Part shown: positions 13,154-24,000 of the stretch, in pieces
Layout of the letters: the number at the start of each line of letters is the position of its first letter
Numbering within the stretch: the stretch's first letter is position 1
Assembly: GCA_027574665.1 (NCBI GenBank)
Contig: CM050654.1
Location: 28,539,722-28,603,721 of the forward strand
From: Rhynochetos jubatus
Taxonomy: Eukaryota > Chordata > Aves > Eurypygiformes > Rhynochetidae
Direction: 5' to 3'
DNA: 64,000 bases
Notes under the pieces: generated by a model
The model's input: the letters and a program-made list of their open reading frames with translations, nothing else
The model's database searches: none
What the model was told of the DNA's origin: nothing
Translations under genes and position numbers: made by a program

Positions 13154-13707
13154 TGTACTGGGTTCCTGTGGGAAGGTTTTGGTAGCAGAGGGACTACTAC
13201 AGTGGCTGCTGTGAAAGGCTGCTAGAAGCCTCCCCCATGTCTGACAGAGCCAACACCAGGCAGGTCCAAGATGGACCAAGACTGAGCCCATCAGCAATGG
13301 TGGTAACACCTCTGTCATAACATATTTGAGAAGGAAAAATTCCTGGCAAGAGAAATTGCAGCTGGAGAGGAAGAATAAGATGTGAGAGGAACTACTCTGC
13401 AGACACCAATGTCAGTGGAGAAGGAGGGGCAGGAGGTGCTCCAGCTGCCGGAGCAGAGGTTCCCTGGCAGCATGTGGTGCAGACCATGGTGAGAGGGCAG
13501 GCTGTGCCCTGCCGCCATGAAGTGTCCTGGGGGAGCAGAGACCCACCTGCAGCCTGGGGAGGACCCCATGCCAGAGTAGGGGGATGCCCAAAGGAGGCTG
13601 TGACCCCATGGGCAGCCTGCCTGGAGCAGGCTCCTGGGAACTGAGAAGGGGAGTGCTAGAGTGGCTTTGTTCAGTACCTGGCCTCCAGCCTGGGTCACCC
13701 CACCACA
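13154..13707 (+). mobile_element. Endogenous retrovirus LTR, internally deleted
   Basis: A solo LTR-like element that begins TG and ends CA ('cccaccaca'). It shares its 5' part ('aaggtttt.g.tgcaga', 'tgtctgacagagcca') and its 3' end ('cctccagcctgggtca') with the LTR at 42790-43549. I know this LTR type as common in bird genomes and place it tentatively with the ERVL-like group. The middle is missing: after 'ggagcaggctcctgg' (near 13623) the sequence jumps to the 3' 'ctgagaaggggagtgctaga' section, so the part with the AATAAA signal seen in the other copy is absent. No clear target duplication was found ('gggac' before, 'agggc' after). No internal retroviral genes adjoin it. A 177-codon minus-strand frame over it (13315-13848) is incidental. 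Confidence 0.82.
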
Positions 13708-14274
13708 AGGGCAGAGACCAGCCCAGGGAAAGCAACAGCTGTTGCCAAGGCATGGAACAGTGCCCCATTGCATCCAAACTACCTTTTTTTTGTGCTGAAG
13801 CATAGGGGTGGACAGCAAAAAGCAGATGTCTTGGATAAGGACCAGCAAGTGAGACTTACAGGATGCTGCTCAGTTCTCAGGGTTGGATGGAAGGGACAGC
13901 ACACTCCTGGAGAGCCCGTCAGCTCTGGCACATTAATGAACAAAGAATTGTTGCACATCCAACCTCAGGCTCCTTCACAAACGGAGCAGTTCTTGCCATT
14001 GATGTCAATGGTCATGGGAGTCAGGTTTCAAAACTGTGTCTTTTCTAATGAGCTCCCCCTGGACTTGATGTTCTCCAAAACCAAAGTGAAGGTGAGGATA
14101 AAGGGATGAAGGAGTTACGAACTGAGGCATAAGCCAGAGGATGCAATTTCATAAAAGCCAGTGCTGCAAAGAAGCTACTGCCTTTTGGTCAGTATGCCTA
14201 GGGTGATTTGGAGGACGTTTCCAAAAGCAGTGGTGCATCTTTCTGCCAGAGCATGACTGAGCTCTGGCTCATCA
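13708..14274. other. Spacer between the LTR and the right arm
   Basis: Unique sequence with no recognised gene or repeat. It contains an imperfect palindrome at 14247-14268 ('gccagagc' ... 'gctctggc'), whose right part is also the first copy of the direct repeat flanking the right arm. Confidence 0.6.
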
Positions 14275-14457
14275 CCTATCTGTCCTTTCAGTAAAGGACA
14301 TCACCAATGCATAGACTGCTCCAAGAGGTGGTGCACACTCCTACCACCCTGCTAGTTCTCCCAAGTATTGGCCTTTTACATCTCTTTGCCCAGTAAGCCA
14401 TCAACATAAAAAATATTATTAGGGAGCTATTTTTAGGGATCATCACTGAGCTCTGGC
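14252..14457. repeat. Direct repeat bracketing the right arm
   Basis: 'catgactgagctctggc' (14252-14268) and 'catcactgagctctggc' (14441-14457) are 17-mers with one mismatch; the last 13 bases are identical. Between them lie 172 bases that are almost entirely the inverted copy of 12983-13145, with a few extra bases at each end. This is the layout expected of an inserted segment flanked by a target-site duplication. Confidence 0.8.
14275..14435 (-). repeat. Right arm of the long inverted repeat
   Basis: Reverse complement of 12983-13145, about 94% identical by eye, with a 2-base deletion in the 'gacagagatagg' part. It contains no open frame of note, no poly(A) tail and no terminal inverted repeats of its own. 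The direct repeat around it and its lack of transposon ends suggest a templated or RNA-mediated copy of nearby DNA rather than a transposon. Confidence 0.93.
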
Positions 14458-17123
14458 AGAGTAGGGTAAGCTACTTCATTTTTCCCTTTGAGGATTGACT
14501 GCCTCCAGGCCACTTTGCTCCAAAATTCACCCACCATGGAGAAGTCAGGGTACCAGAACCTCGGGGCTCCACCTCTTGATGTAAAGATTCTTCACTGTGA
14601 GCTGTTTTGTTTTGGTTTTCTGCCGGCAGCCTTCACAAATAAGCACATTCTATATAAAGCTGGAGGTTGTTATAGTGGGTGGTGATCAGAATAACACCTG
14701 GATTTCCCTTGTGCAATGGCCTGTTCAGCACTGTAAAATTTGTGGACTCTCTACAAATACCATGGAAAGGATTGTGCCTTAGGTGTCAGGGACATGACAA
14801 ACATTTAAAAAGTCTGCTTTGTCCCCGATTGAATTCTAATGGAAAATTAAAAGCTCCCACCTATTATAGGGTTGACTCTGAACCCATGTGTTCTGGAGCA
14901 GATCTATACAAGAGAAGCACAGCAGGGACTTCTTTGGGGAGGTATATGGATTTATCCATGGGGTCATAGCCTTTGACGAGCCATATACATCCTCCATTTC
15001 ATAAATGCTTCAGTGGGACTATTCACTAGAGGAAAGATAATACAATGATTTGCCTATATAAGCCTGGCAGACAGAAACACGATGTGCAGCTGGAGAGCGA
15101 TAAGGGAGATTGATTTCTTTTTCCTATTCCTTTTCACTTTATTTCTCCTGGATGGCAGCAGCAGTTCTGTTCATCAATACATTCCCTTATTCTATATGGG
15201 GGCAAATTTTCCATCAAGCTTGAGCCTGCTGCAGTAGGTATATTGAATAATCTGCCTTTTTTAAATAGAACTGACTTTTCATGCAAATCTGCTCTATGTT
15301 GATCAAGTTTTTTCAATTTTTCTGTATACTCTTCACCAAGCTATAGGACTAAGAACATAGTTCTGACTGTTATGCAACTGTGTTAATCAGCTGATGATTT
15401 GTGTCACCTAAACTATATATTTTTCACTGGCTCTTACTGCTGTGCTAGATATGGTATTAAACACTTAAGCATCCACAAGATTTCTGTGCAGTCTCTGCTT
15501 CTGTTTAGGCTGCAGATGAAGCAATGTCAACACAAGCATGATAAATTGGAGGTTTCTTCAGCGGAGTGCTTGCACACACACAAACAAACACTTCATTAGC
15601 AAGACGATAAACAAAACAAAACCCACAGCAGTCCCACGAATGTGTCAGTAAATTGCTTCAGGGTGAAAAAACACCCTCTGCATAAACTTCAGGATATCAA
15701 GGAGACTGGGGAGGTGCTTCCAGGCTGGAAGGATCTCCTGGGCTGCGTGTTACCTCCGTAAGAGAAGGCTACAGAATGGAAATCCTCCCCTCATCCAAGG
15801 GGCAGGTCCTGCTGGCCCCTGCCTGGCTCCTGCAGCTCTCCAGAATTTGGTGCTTTGCCTCAAAACTGATCCTGGGAAATTACTCAAGACAAAGCAGTTG
15901 GAGTTAAGGCATTCTGCTTAGAATGTCAGTCAGTGGGCTGACTGCGAGGACTTCCTGTGTTCCCCTCCAATTTAAATGCAAGTTTTGAAATGCCACCACA
16001 GGGACTGATGCCCCTTAGGGAGGAGGGAAGCATTTGGGTTCTCTTGAGCGTAAGAAACAGTTGCAAATAATAGTGTTGATGTTGTTATTCTTTCTGCAAT
16101 CAATCTGTAGAGAAGGGTTAAAGAAATACACACAAACTTCCATTAAGAAGTATGGCTTTTCCCTATGATTTTTTCTTCTGATTTTTGACTATAATTGAAA
16201 ACGTTAACTTATTTAATATTTCACACCTCTCCCATAATTTTTGCTACTGACCACAGCAGAAAGAGAGATGCCTATGGGATTCAGCTGTTTTCTGTTCCTC
16301 CACTTACATATTTATTCAGCTGCCTTAACTTTGTAAAAGGTAAGGCAAAGTAATTTTCTCTTTGTTGCTAAGGTGGGTTAAGATGCATCTTGATTTTTGA
16401 ATGTGTTTTTACATTTGCTTTGTCTGAGAATGTAACTCTGTTGATTTCAAAGGCTATAAATCTAAAGAAAATTAAATACAAGAAAAGAGAGGAAAACAAC
16501 ATCTATGAGGCTCATTCAGAAAGCAGAATTTGGAGACTGAAAGTGGTGGAGGAAAATATATTGAGGAGCACCTGTTTAAAAAAGGAAAGGAGGAAAAGAA
16601 AATTATGTGTTAAATCTCATGAGACAAAAATAACATAGTATTGGTAGGTTGTAAGTATATTTCTTTTAGAGGGATTTTGGAAGGATTGAGCCTGGACTGT
16701 TTGATGAATAAATTTCTCAGTGGCTTATCAGATAATTTCATATGCTAACTTTAGATAGTGTAATGCTCACATCCTCTATTATCAAGGAAGTCTAGGCTGC
16801 CTTCACTCATCCTTATTACTTGCTGATTCAAATTATTTTATTAGGAGAATGCAGTGAAACTAAAAAAATGTACAATTCTTTCCAAAGAAAATTTTTCTTC
16901 GTAAGAACTTGAATAAATTTGCCACTGCTAGCAGGTTTATATGTTTTATATTACACGTTATTTCTGAACCAATATAGCAAGGTAGAAACACTGACTCTTC
17001 TTGAAAGATCATCCACGTACACTTGTCGTCTTACAGAAACTTTTTTTTTTCTTCCCCCTGTTGCATGCTGGGGTGAAGCTTACTCTTTAAATTGGTAAAG
17101 AGCTACAGATGTGGGTTGTTTGG

Positions 17124-17136
17124 TTTTTTTTTTTTT
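17124..17136. repeat. T13 homopolymer
   Basis: Thirteen uninterrupted T residues inside a T-rich region. It is a simple repeat, with no sign of a retroposed element beside it. Confidence 0.85.
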
Positions 17137-19595
17137 GGTAGCAGCTGTAGCACAGTGACCTGTTGCTGTCTGCCTGCTTCTACCTAGTGAGTATTCTCTT
17201 TTATTTTATGTTTGGAGGGTTTTTTTCTTAGCATGTTTTCCCAGAATATATGCATATCTGAGTTTGTTGTGGGATGGAATAAATCACTGTTTGAAGTATA
17301 CTGGTTTACATGAGAATCTTAAATCTTTCACTGAGAGTGAGAAAACTATTTTTTTTTTTTTAATATTTAAGGCAGCTAGTACTTAAATACTTTGTCTGGT
17401 GTAATTTCTTTAAACAAGGCACTGTAACAGAAGGCATGGATTCAGAAAAGCTTATGTTGGACTTGTAAAATAATCCTGCAAAAATACAGTTGAATTGTTT
17501 GTCTTGCTAGGCATGTTTCAGACATACCGGTGCCCCCTAGGCAGTTTTTTATGTGGTGGTGTATGGTTTTAAAGACTTTTTCTGTATTTTTAAGCTTCAG
17601 GTACTTTGAAGGTGTTTTTTTATACTATGCAATCCTACATTCTTGGTACTGCCTTGTCAGCCTTTCCTGAACTAGATATTTTTCATTCTTTTTCTACTTC
17701 TTTTTGTCTCTAATTCAGATTCATGAATGTTCATGTTTCTTATTGCTCAACTCTTTTTCCCTCTTTGTATTTGTTTTTAAAATTTCTGTGTAAATAGTCC
17801 TATGTTGTAAGTGGGACTCAATTTATAAGCAGCCTGAAAATCTGGGTTCTTAGTTACAAATATTGTTACTTTTCAGGTATTTTTTCTTTCTTTCATTTTT
17901 CTTTTCTAAATAAGATCAAATATGGCTGGGAAGTGATCTCGCTTTTCTTTCCTATAAAAATATTTGGGAGGGTTGTGTTGGCTTCTCAGAGATTAATAAA
18001 TTACATAACTGGAATGAACTGCAAAATACAAAGAAGAGATCACAACAGTTTCTACCTCACAGTGGAGTTATTCAATACATTGTACCACTTAGCTTGTTGT
18101 TTACTGTATCATTTATATTAAGTCTAATGATTTCCAGGCATACAATTGGTCTCCGAACATGAGAAAATAATTGCTTTTCCAATTCTGTTTTAAAATAAAT
18201 TCCACCAAGACTCACTATTGTCTAAGTACTGTTTATGTAAGTTGATGCTTTCTGATTCTTACTGCTGTTAGTATGTTTACATCACAAAAAAAGAATTATA
18301 AAATGAGGGTTTAGGCAGAGCTATCTATGCCAGATGAATAATTCCACAATGTGTTATGTTCCCTGTGTGGGTAATATTTCAGTGTCATTCTTTTTCAGTT
18401 TTTGTCAGGCATTACATTTTGTGTTTGCATTTGGCGTGATGTCAGATGTTCACGCCATCACACTACTTCCCACTCCCCTCCCAGAAATACGGTAGGGTTT
18501 TTACAGTGATTTATTTAGCAGTTCCCTGGGAAACTGACTCTTCAATTTTATCACTTGCTTTTCTTTCAGTTTTGTAAACTTAGTATTGCCTAAATACAGA
18601 GAAGGTTTTTGGCATTTAAGATACAGAAAGCTGTGCTTAAAATACTCTTACCATTGTAACAGACCAATAAACCCTGAAGCCTTCATTTGAAAGGCTGAAA
18701 TTATGTCCTTAATTTACAGGCTTTTCTTACTCCTTGTTAAGAACAGTAGTGATGAAGTGTCATCCTTAACTTTGAATTGCCCAGCATCTGTTGGTTTGTG
18801 GCACAGCTCAACCCTAACATTATTTAAATGTATTTTTGTGTATCTGAATATTAAATGGTGCCCTGAGGATTCAGTCCAGAGACAGGGCTATGGTAGTTAC
18901 AAGGTTATAATTTCTCTTGTGCTTGTTTTGTGTTCCAACATCTCTCTAGCCAGTTTATTTAAAAAAAAAAGTGTGTGTGGGGGGGTGTATCCAGTTTATA
19001 TTTGCTGCAGTATTAGGGAGGTAAGGTTACCAATCTGTTTCTTTCCTTTAAACTTTTATGTTAACTCCCCAGAGTAAGGACACTTTAAATTTCCCACTGC
19101 ACTTCATGTCAGGTCTGCAAGTCACAGGGAGTTCAATCGTTCTTAGATTTGTTTTGGTTTTCCTTACAAAATGAACAGCAAAAACATGTGCATGTACACT
19201 ATATACATATGTCATCTGAGGAACACTGAAAGCTGAAATCGGTTTCTATCAGAAGAAAAAGGTGAAACTAATTTGAGGGGGAAAAAAAACCATTGCAAAT
19301 CATCTAAGCCTGCAAATGGTGGCAGACTGGTGTGTCAAGATTCTCTGTTCTCAAGCACTGCCATGACTTCGAATGGTTTACATGGGTTTAAATGGTGATA
19401 AAGTCAGTAAGTCGTTTTAAATGGACAGATTGGATTGCTAAAAGTTGGATTAAAGTTAGTATTGAAAAATAAGGTATTTAAGAATGTGGGTTTGGGTTCA
19501 GTTCCTCAGATTCACAGAGATAAAGTTTCAAAAGAACCCAGACAGCTGATGTAGGTGCTTTTTCTTTGTTCATTGTTTGTTTGGTTTTTATTGTT

Positions 19596-19656
19596 GGTTT
19601 GTGGGTTGGTGGGGTTTTTTTGGTGGGGGGTAAGAGGGGGAGGAGGTGGGGTGGAT
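19596..19656 (+). repeat. G-rich tract, possible G-quadruplex
   Basis: Runs of four, six, five and four G residues occur within about 45 bases. The first loop is around 10 bases, longer than the usual limit of 7, so this is a non-canonical candidate. Whether it folds cannot be told from sequence alone. Confidence 0.5.
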
Positions 19657-20683
19657 TTTGACAAAATATTTTCTGTTTTCAGCTATATGAGCTGCTTTAA
19701 TAAAATGTGAGTATACACTGTGTAAAAACTTAACATTTTTCTTTTACCCTTAGATTTCACATCTGTGAATTTGCATACAATGTACGATATTTTTGATTTT
19801 AAAAAGATTTAGGCTCACATAAACTTTGAAAACATTGTTTAGTTTTCCACTCCTGTGAATTTTTTTTTCTTTAAAAGACACACTCATTTTTACAATCCTT
19901 CAGGCATTTGGGCTTAAGAAAAAATGAATGCTGATTAGAATGTTGAAAGCAGAAAAAAAAGTTTAAGTTTTTCACTGAAAGTATTGCTTCTTTAGAATGC
20001 TTTTTCCTTCTTGCTCACCAGGAAATGTCACCTGGGTTCTTCTCAGAGCAACATCTAGTTTTGTCAAGGGGAAGAATATGCCTCATTGAGGGAAAGAAAT
20101 AAGAGCAATCACATTATTTTTTCAGATACTCTGCACTTATTCATGTCTCTTCCTCCTAATTTTCCATCTTTCATATGTGGCATGGAGCAGAATCTCATCT
20201 ATTTACAATAATGGGAAAAATATTGAAAAATAGTAGATCCTTTCTAAGGTCCATTAGTTAAGCAATATGATACATGTTGATGAAAGGTGTTGACAGCCTC
20301 TCGTAACTCAGGTCTGGAGAAGGATTCCATAACCAGTGTTAGCTCCATTGCTCAAAGCTCACCCTTAATGCTACCGCTTAAGAAATGCACATGAGGGACA
20401 CCATACTTTGACTGGGCTATCATTGGCATGTGGAATCAAGCTCCTTGAAGACTTCAACTCTTGTGCTGATTTCTTGTTCTAGTGATGCCAATGTCTCTGC
20501 AGACAAGAAAAAACGTTGGGACACTCGTGTACCACATCATCTTTAGGGTTCTTTCATGTTTCCAAGCAGCAATGGCATATAAGCAAATCATAGTAAATAG
20601 TTTAACTGCTTCAGAATGACACTTGCAGTCTCTTGAATTATCACTGCTGTATACTTGTTTATAAATACTGTTGGCTCCACATT

Positions 20684-21003
20684 AGAATCATAGGATCATA
20701 GAATGGTTTGGGTTGGATGATACCTTAAAGATCATCTAGTTCCAACCCCCCTGCCATGGGCAGGGATACTTTCCACAAGGTCAGGTTGCTCAAAGCCCCG
20801 TTCAACCTGGCCTTGAACACTTCCAGGGAAGCATCATCTACAGCTTCTCTGTGCAACCCATTCTAGTGTCTCACCCCCCTCACAGTACAAAATTTCTTCA
20901 TTATATCTGTTCTAAATCTGCCCTCTTTCAGCTCAAAGCCATTACCCTTTGTCCTATCACTACATGCCCTTGTAAAAGGTCCTCCTGCAGCTTCTTCAGG
21001 GCA
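20684..21003 (-). mobile_element. CR1 LINE 3' fragment (minus)
   Basis: The left edge carries the CR1 terminal repeat, 'agaatcataggatcataga', followed by the complement of the conserved 3' tail ('tggtttgggttgg', 'ccccctgccatgggcaggga'). Read on the minus strand the frame still gives recognisable pieces of the C-terminal end of the CR1 reverse transcriptase protein, such as 'CSDRTKGNGFELKEGRF' and 'RTDIMKKF'. The copy is truncated at its 5' end near 21003. Low divergence suggests a fairly young insertion. It cannot move by itself because the endonuclease and reverse transcriptase domains are absent. Confidence 0.95.
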
Positions 21004-24000
21004 AACCAGTGAGGACCAGTATGACACATTTACACAAGTCCAAATGTGAAAATGAGCTTTAGTTTTCAACATTTCTTCATTCAGAAGAAACAGGGAAACA
21101 GACTTGAACAACAGCATTTTCATCCTACTTATGTTGTTGCTTTCAAAGGTGGTATTCCATTATGTGAGAATGGTGTGCATAGCATAGCTGTCAAAACATC
21201 AAGGAACAACACCCAGACAGTTGCTGAACACCTGCAAATCCCAATGAAGTTGGTGAAAAATGCCGTTGCCAAGCTGTAGCTCAGATCCTTGAAGGGACTG
21301 ACTACAGTGAGTAATAACAAAAGCAATAACAAAACCAATTAAAAAACACAACCACTTTGCAATGTCTATTTTAGGGAGATGTTTTGTGTCATAGAAAATC
21401 AAGCTCCATTTCTCTACTGGAAATAAAGTGAATCTAGTTAACTGTTGCACACCAGTAACTATTCTACCAAAACCTCTGTGAATTTTCTGCTTTTTTTGAT
21501 TCATACAACTTTCAGTGTTGCTGCCTCAATAGCAGTTGTGCTGAGCTTGAAGAGCCTGACAGAAATAGAAACACTTTTTTTTTTTAAAGTGCTTGGAAAG
21601 ATCATGCACAACTATGAAATAAAAAGCAGTATCACAGAAAGAAATTAAATTGCCATACCTGATGCTGACAGGGGACTGTAGTTAATGTTGGCTCTGAAAA
21701 CCTGGGTCCTAAATTTAGACCATTGCATTGGCAGGAGATGAGCAAATATGCACCAAATTGAGATAATGAGTTTATGATTAAAAAAATAAAAATAACCTTC
21801 CTCCGAGAAGTAGTTCCATAAGGGCATTGAGCAACTCAGTGAAAGACAAACTATGTGTAGTCTCTTAAGGTCTTGCTGATGATCCTGGTCTCTGTTTGAC
21901 TCAGTACGTTACAGAGAGATGTGTATTTGCAATATTTTGCAGTCTGTCTGCAGTGAGCTGCTCTTTGTCCAAAATCAAACAGGGAAAATTACTCTGCAGG
22001 TTTCCTGTTGTTATTCATTAAACTATTCTACTTGCAGAAGAAGAGGCTGCTTGATTCTTCCATAATTGTTTTATGTATAGATACGTTGACCAGTTGATAC
22101 ATAACATTCACTTCAGATCTCATTTGTGCTCTGTGAAGTAAATCTCATGTTGTTTTAGCCATTTCTATCTTTTGGAAACATGTAAGTGGTGATTCTGAAG
22201 AAAACGTAGACATTTGTGCCTCTGGTCACTTTACAAGACTTTTGGTGGGACTTACGAAGTACCTGTATGGGCTGCCCTTTTAGACTTCTCCTGTGGGGCA
22301 GAGGAGGACAGCATGAGTCATCTCCTAGCTTCATTTATGAAGTTCTCCAAATAATTTCAATTTTACAATGGCTTTGCATGATTCTTCCTGTGATTTCTTA
22401 TAAAGCTTTCTTGTACTAGGTTTAAGACAACATTGAATCAAACAAAAATAACTGCATTGGTTATTTTATTGATAGATGCTGTGGATCTGCTGGAAACTTG
22501 GAGAATAGAATTGATCTGTTCACTATCTTTCCTTTTGTATCTGTCTTTAAGATCTACCTCATAAAGTGGGCAACTTAGCATGAGCTTCAGACAGGTGGAG
22601 ACATCTTTGTGTTATGTTTTCTTTGATCTGTCATCATGTCCTTGTCTCCTTCATGGTTTCGTTGTTGTTTGTTTTAATTTTTTCCTTATCCTTGATTCTC
22701 TTTTCTGTCTTGGGCCTTTCATATTCTTTAACTTTGAGTTAAAATGACCTTTGTGTAGTTTGCAATGTGAAAACAGAATTTATTTATATTTGGCACTTGA
22801 ACAACAGGGAACAAAGTCCAATGTCAAATTAGCACTACTTTGTTGTAGAACAGCACAGGATAAGACAGTGTAATTTATTTAGGCCTGTGTGTGAATCTTC
22901 TGCCCAGTGTGAAACTGTGTGTGTATGTGTGTTTGGAGGGCAGGTTGCCTTTATTTTGTTACAAATATGTCTTTTTTTCCTTCTCTTCTATTTTTTTGTA
23001 AATAACATTAAGGATAGGAGCATCACCCTCACAACAAATGAAACAGTGCTTGGTGGTTGGTTTAACATCCTCTTTCCATTATGGCCTGAGTCTATCCTAC
23101 ACAAGATACCTGGTATGGGTGTTGTCTTGTATTGAACATTGACATAGCACTAGTAGAACTGCAGAACTGCTGCTGTTAGTGGACTGCAGTCTTGCTGCTT
23201 TCTCTTCTCTTTAACTGGCTTTGGACTCCAGACTAAAGGTTGGAAGCATATGCCACATGCTTGTGTTCAAAATACAGCATATGTGCACGAGGACACACAA
23301 GCACAGCATGAGCTTGTGGGACAGTTATGCTGTTCTGATTGTTTCCATGGGGAAAGAAGCAGTTTCCCAAAGCTTCTCTATATGAAGCATTAGGACGCAA
23401 CAGTCTAGCAGCTCAGTAGCTCTGTAAAAGTAGAGCTTTTTGGCGTGTCAGGTATTTTGCCACATTTCTCTGGGGGAGGGCTTTGGGTTTGTACTTGTAA
23501 AATATGTGGAAGTCAGCATCATCTCTGTAGGTATCTGTGCCTACATGTTGACTCCCCCGGAGCAGCCAAGCCCACGGTTAAGATTTGTGGTTACTTTACT
23601 GCAAACCTGCATGCTCGCCATAGATGAAGGCTGAGGGAATCTTGCTTTATATCCTAGAATCTTAGACTGTAAGAAAACAAGGAAGAGACTAAGGGCAGTA
23701 GGAGACAACAGAATACATTCAGTTATTAAAAACCTATGGCACCATGGGTGGTGATATTGCCTTTTCAAAAGAAGTGGAGTTATGCAACTAAATTTCATAC
23801 CTGCTTTGGGAAAATAAGCATATTGATCTTCATAAGAGATTGTTTATTTGGTGAGACAGTTCTTTCTATTCTTTTCCAATTCCTTTTCTAGCGCTTTGGT
23901 GTATCACAAAGTTGAAGCATTGATTAAACATGTTATTAAGATATAAACCAAGATATTTAAAGGCTAAAAGGTATTCTTTTCCTAAAGACAAACTATTCAG

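Larger units (their letters stand above)
14436..20683. other. Long T-rich unique region, no gene seen
   Basis: No coding sequence or interspersed repeat was recognised over 6 kb. The plus strand is rich in T, with runs near 17041, 17124 and 17350. The open frame at 18703-19077 (124 codons, plus) has a tract-derived 'FKKKS' and no family resemblance. A strand bias of this length fits an intron or an untranslated transcript region but does not prove one. Confidence 0.5.

Noticed and set aside
13149-13712. 'gggac' and 'agggc' as a target duplication of the first LTR
   Set aside because: The pentamers differ too much; four shared bases in shifted register are expected by chance.
13315-13848. 177-codon open frame on the minus strand, the longest in the window
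   Set aside because: It lies antisense across the LTR, is rich in Pro/Ser/Gly from repeat composition, and matches no family.
12983-14435. Reading the whole inverted repeat as one DNA transposon with 163-bp terminal inverted repeats
   Set aside because: No target duplication surrounds the outer ends, no transposase remains, and the 17-bp direct repeat brackets only the right arm.
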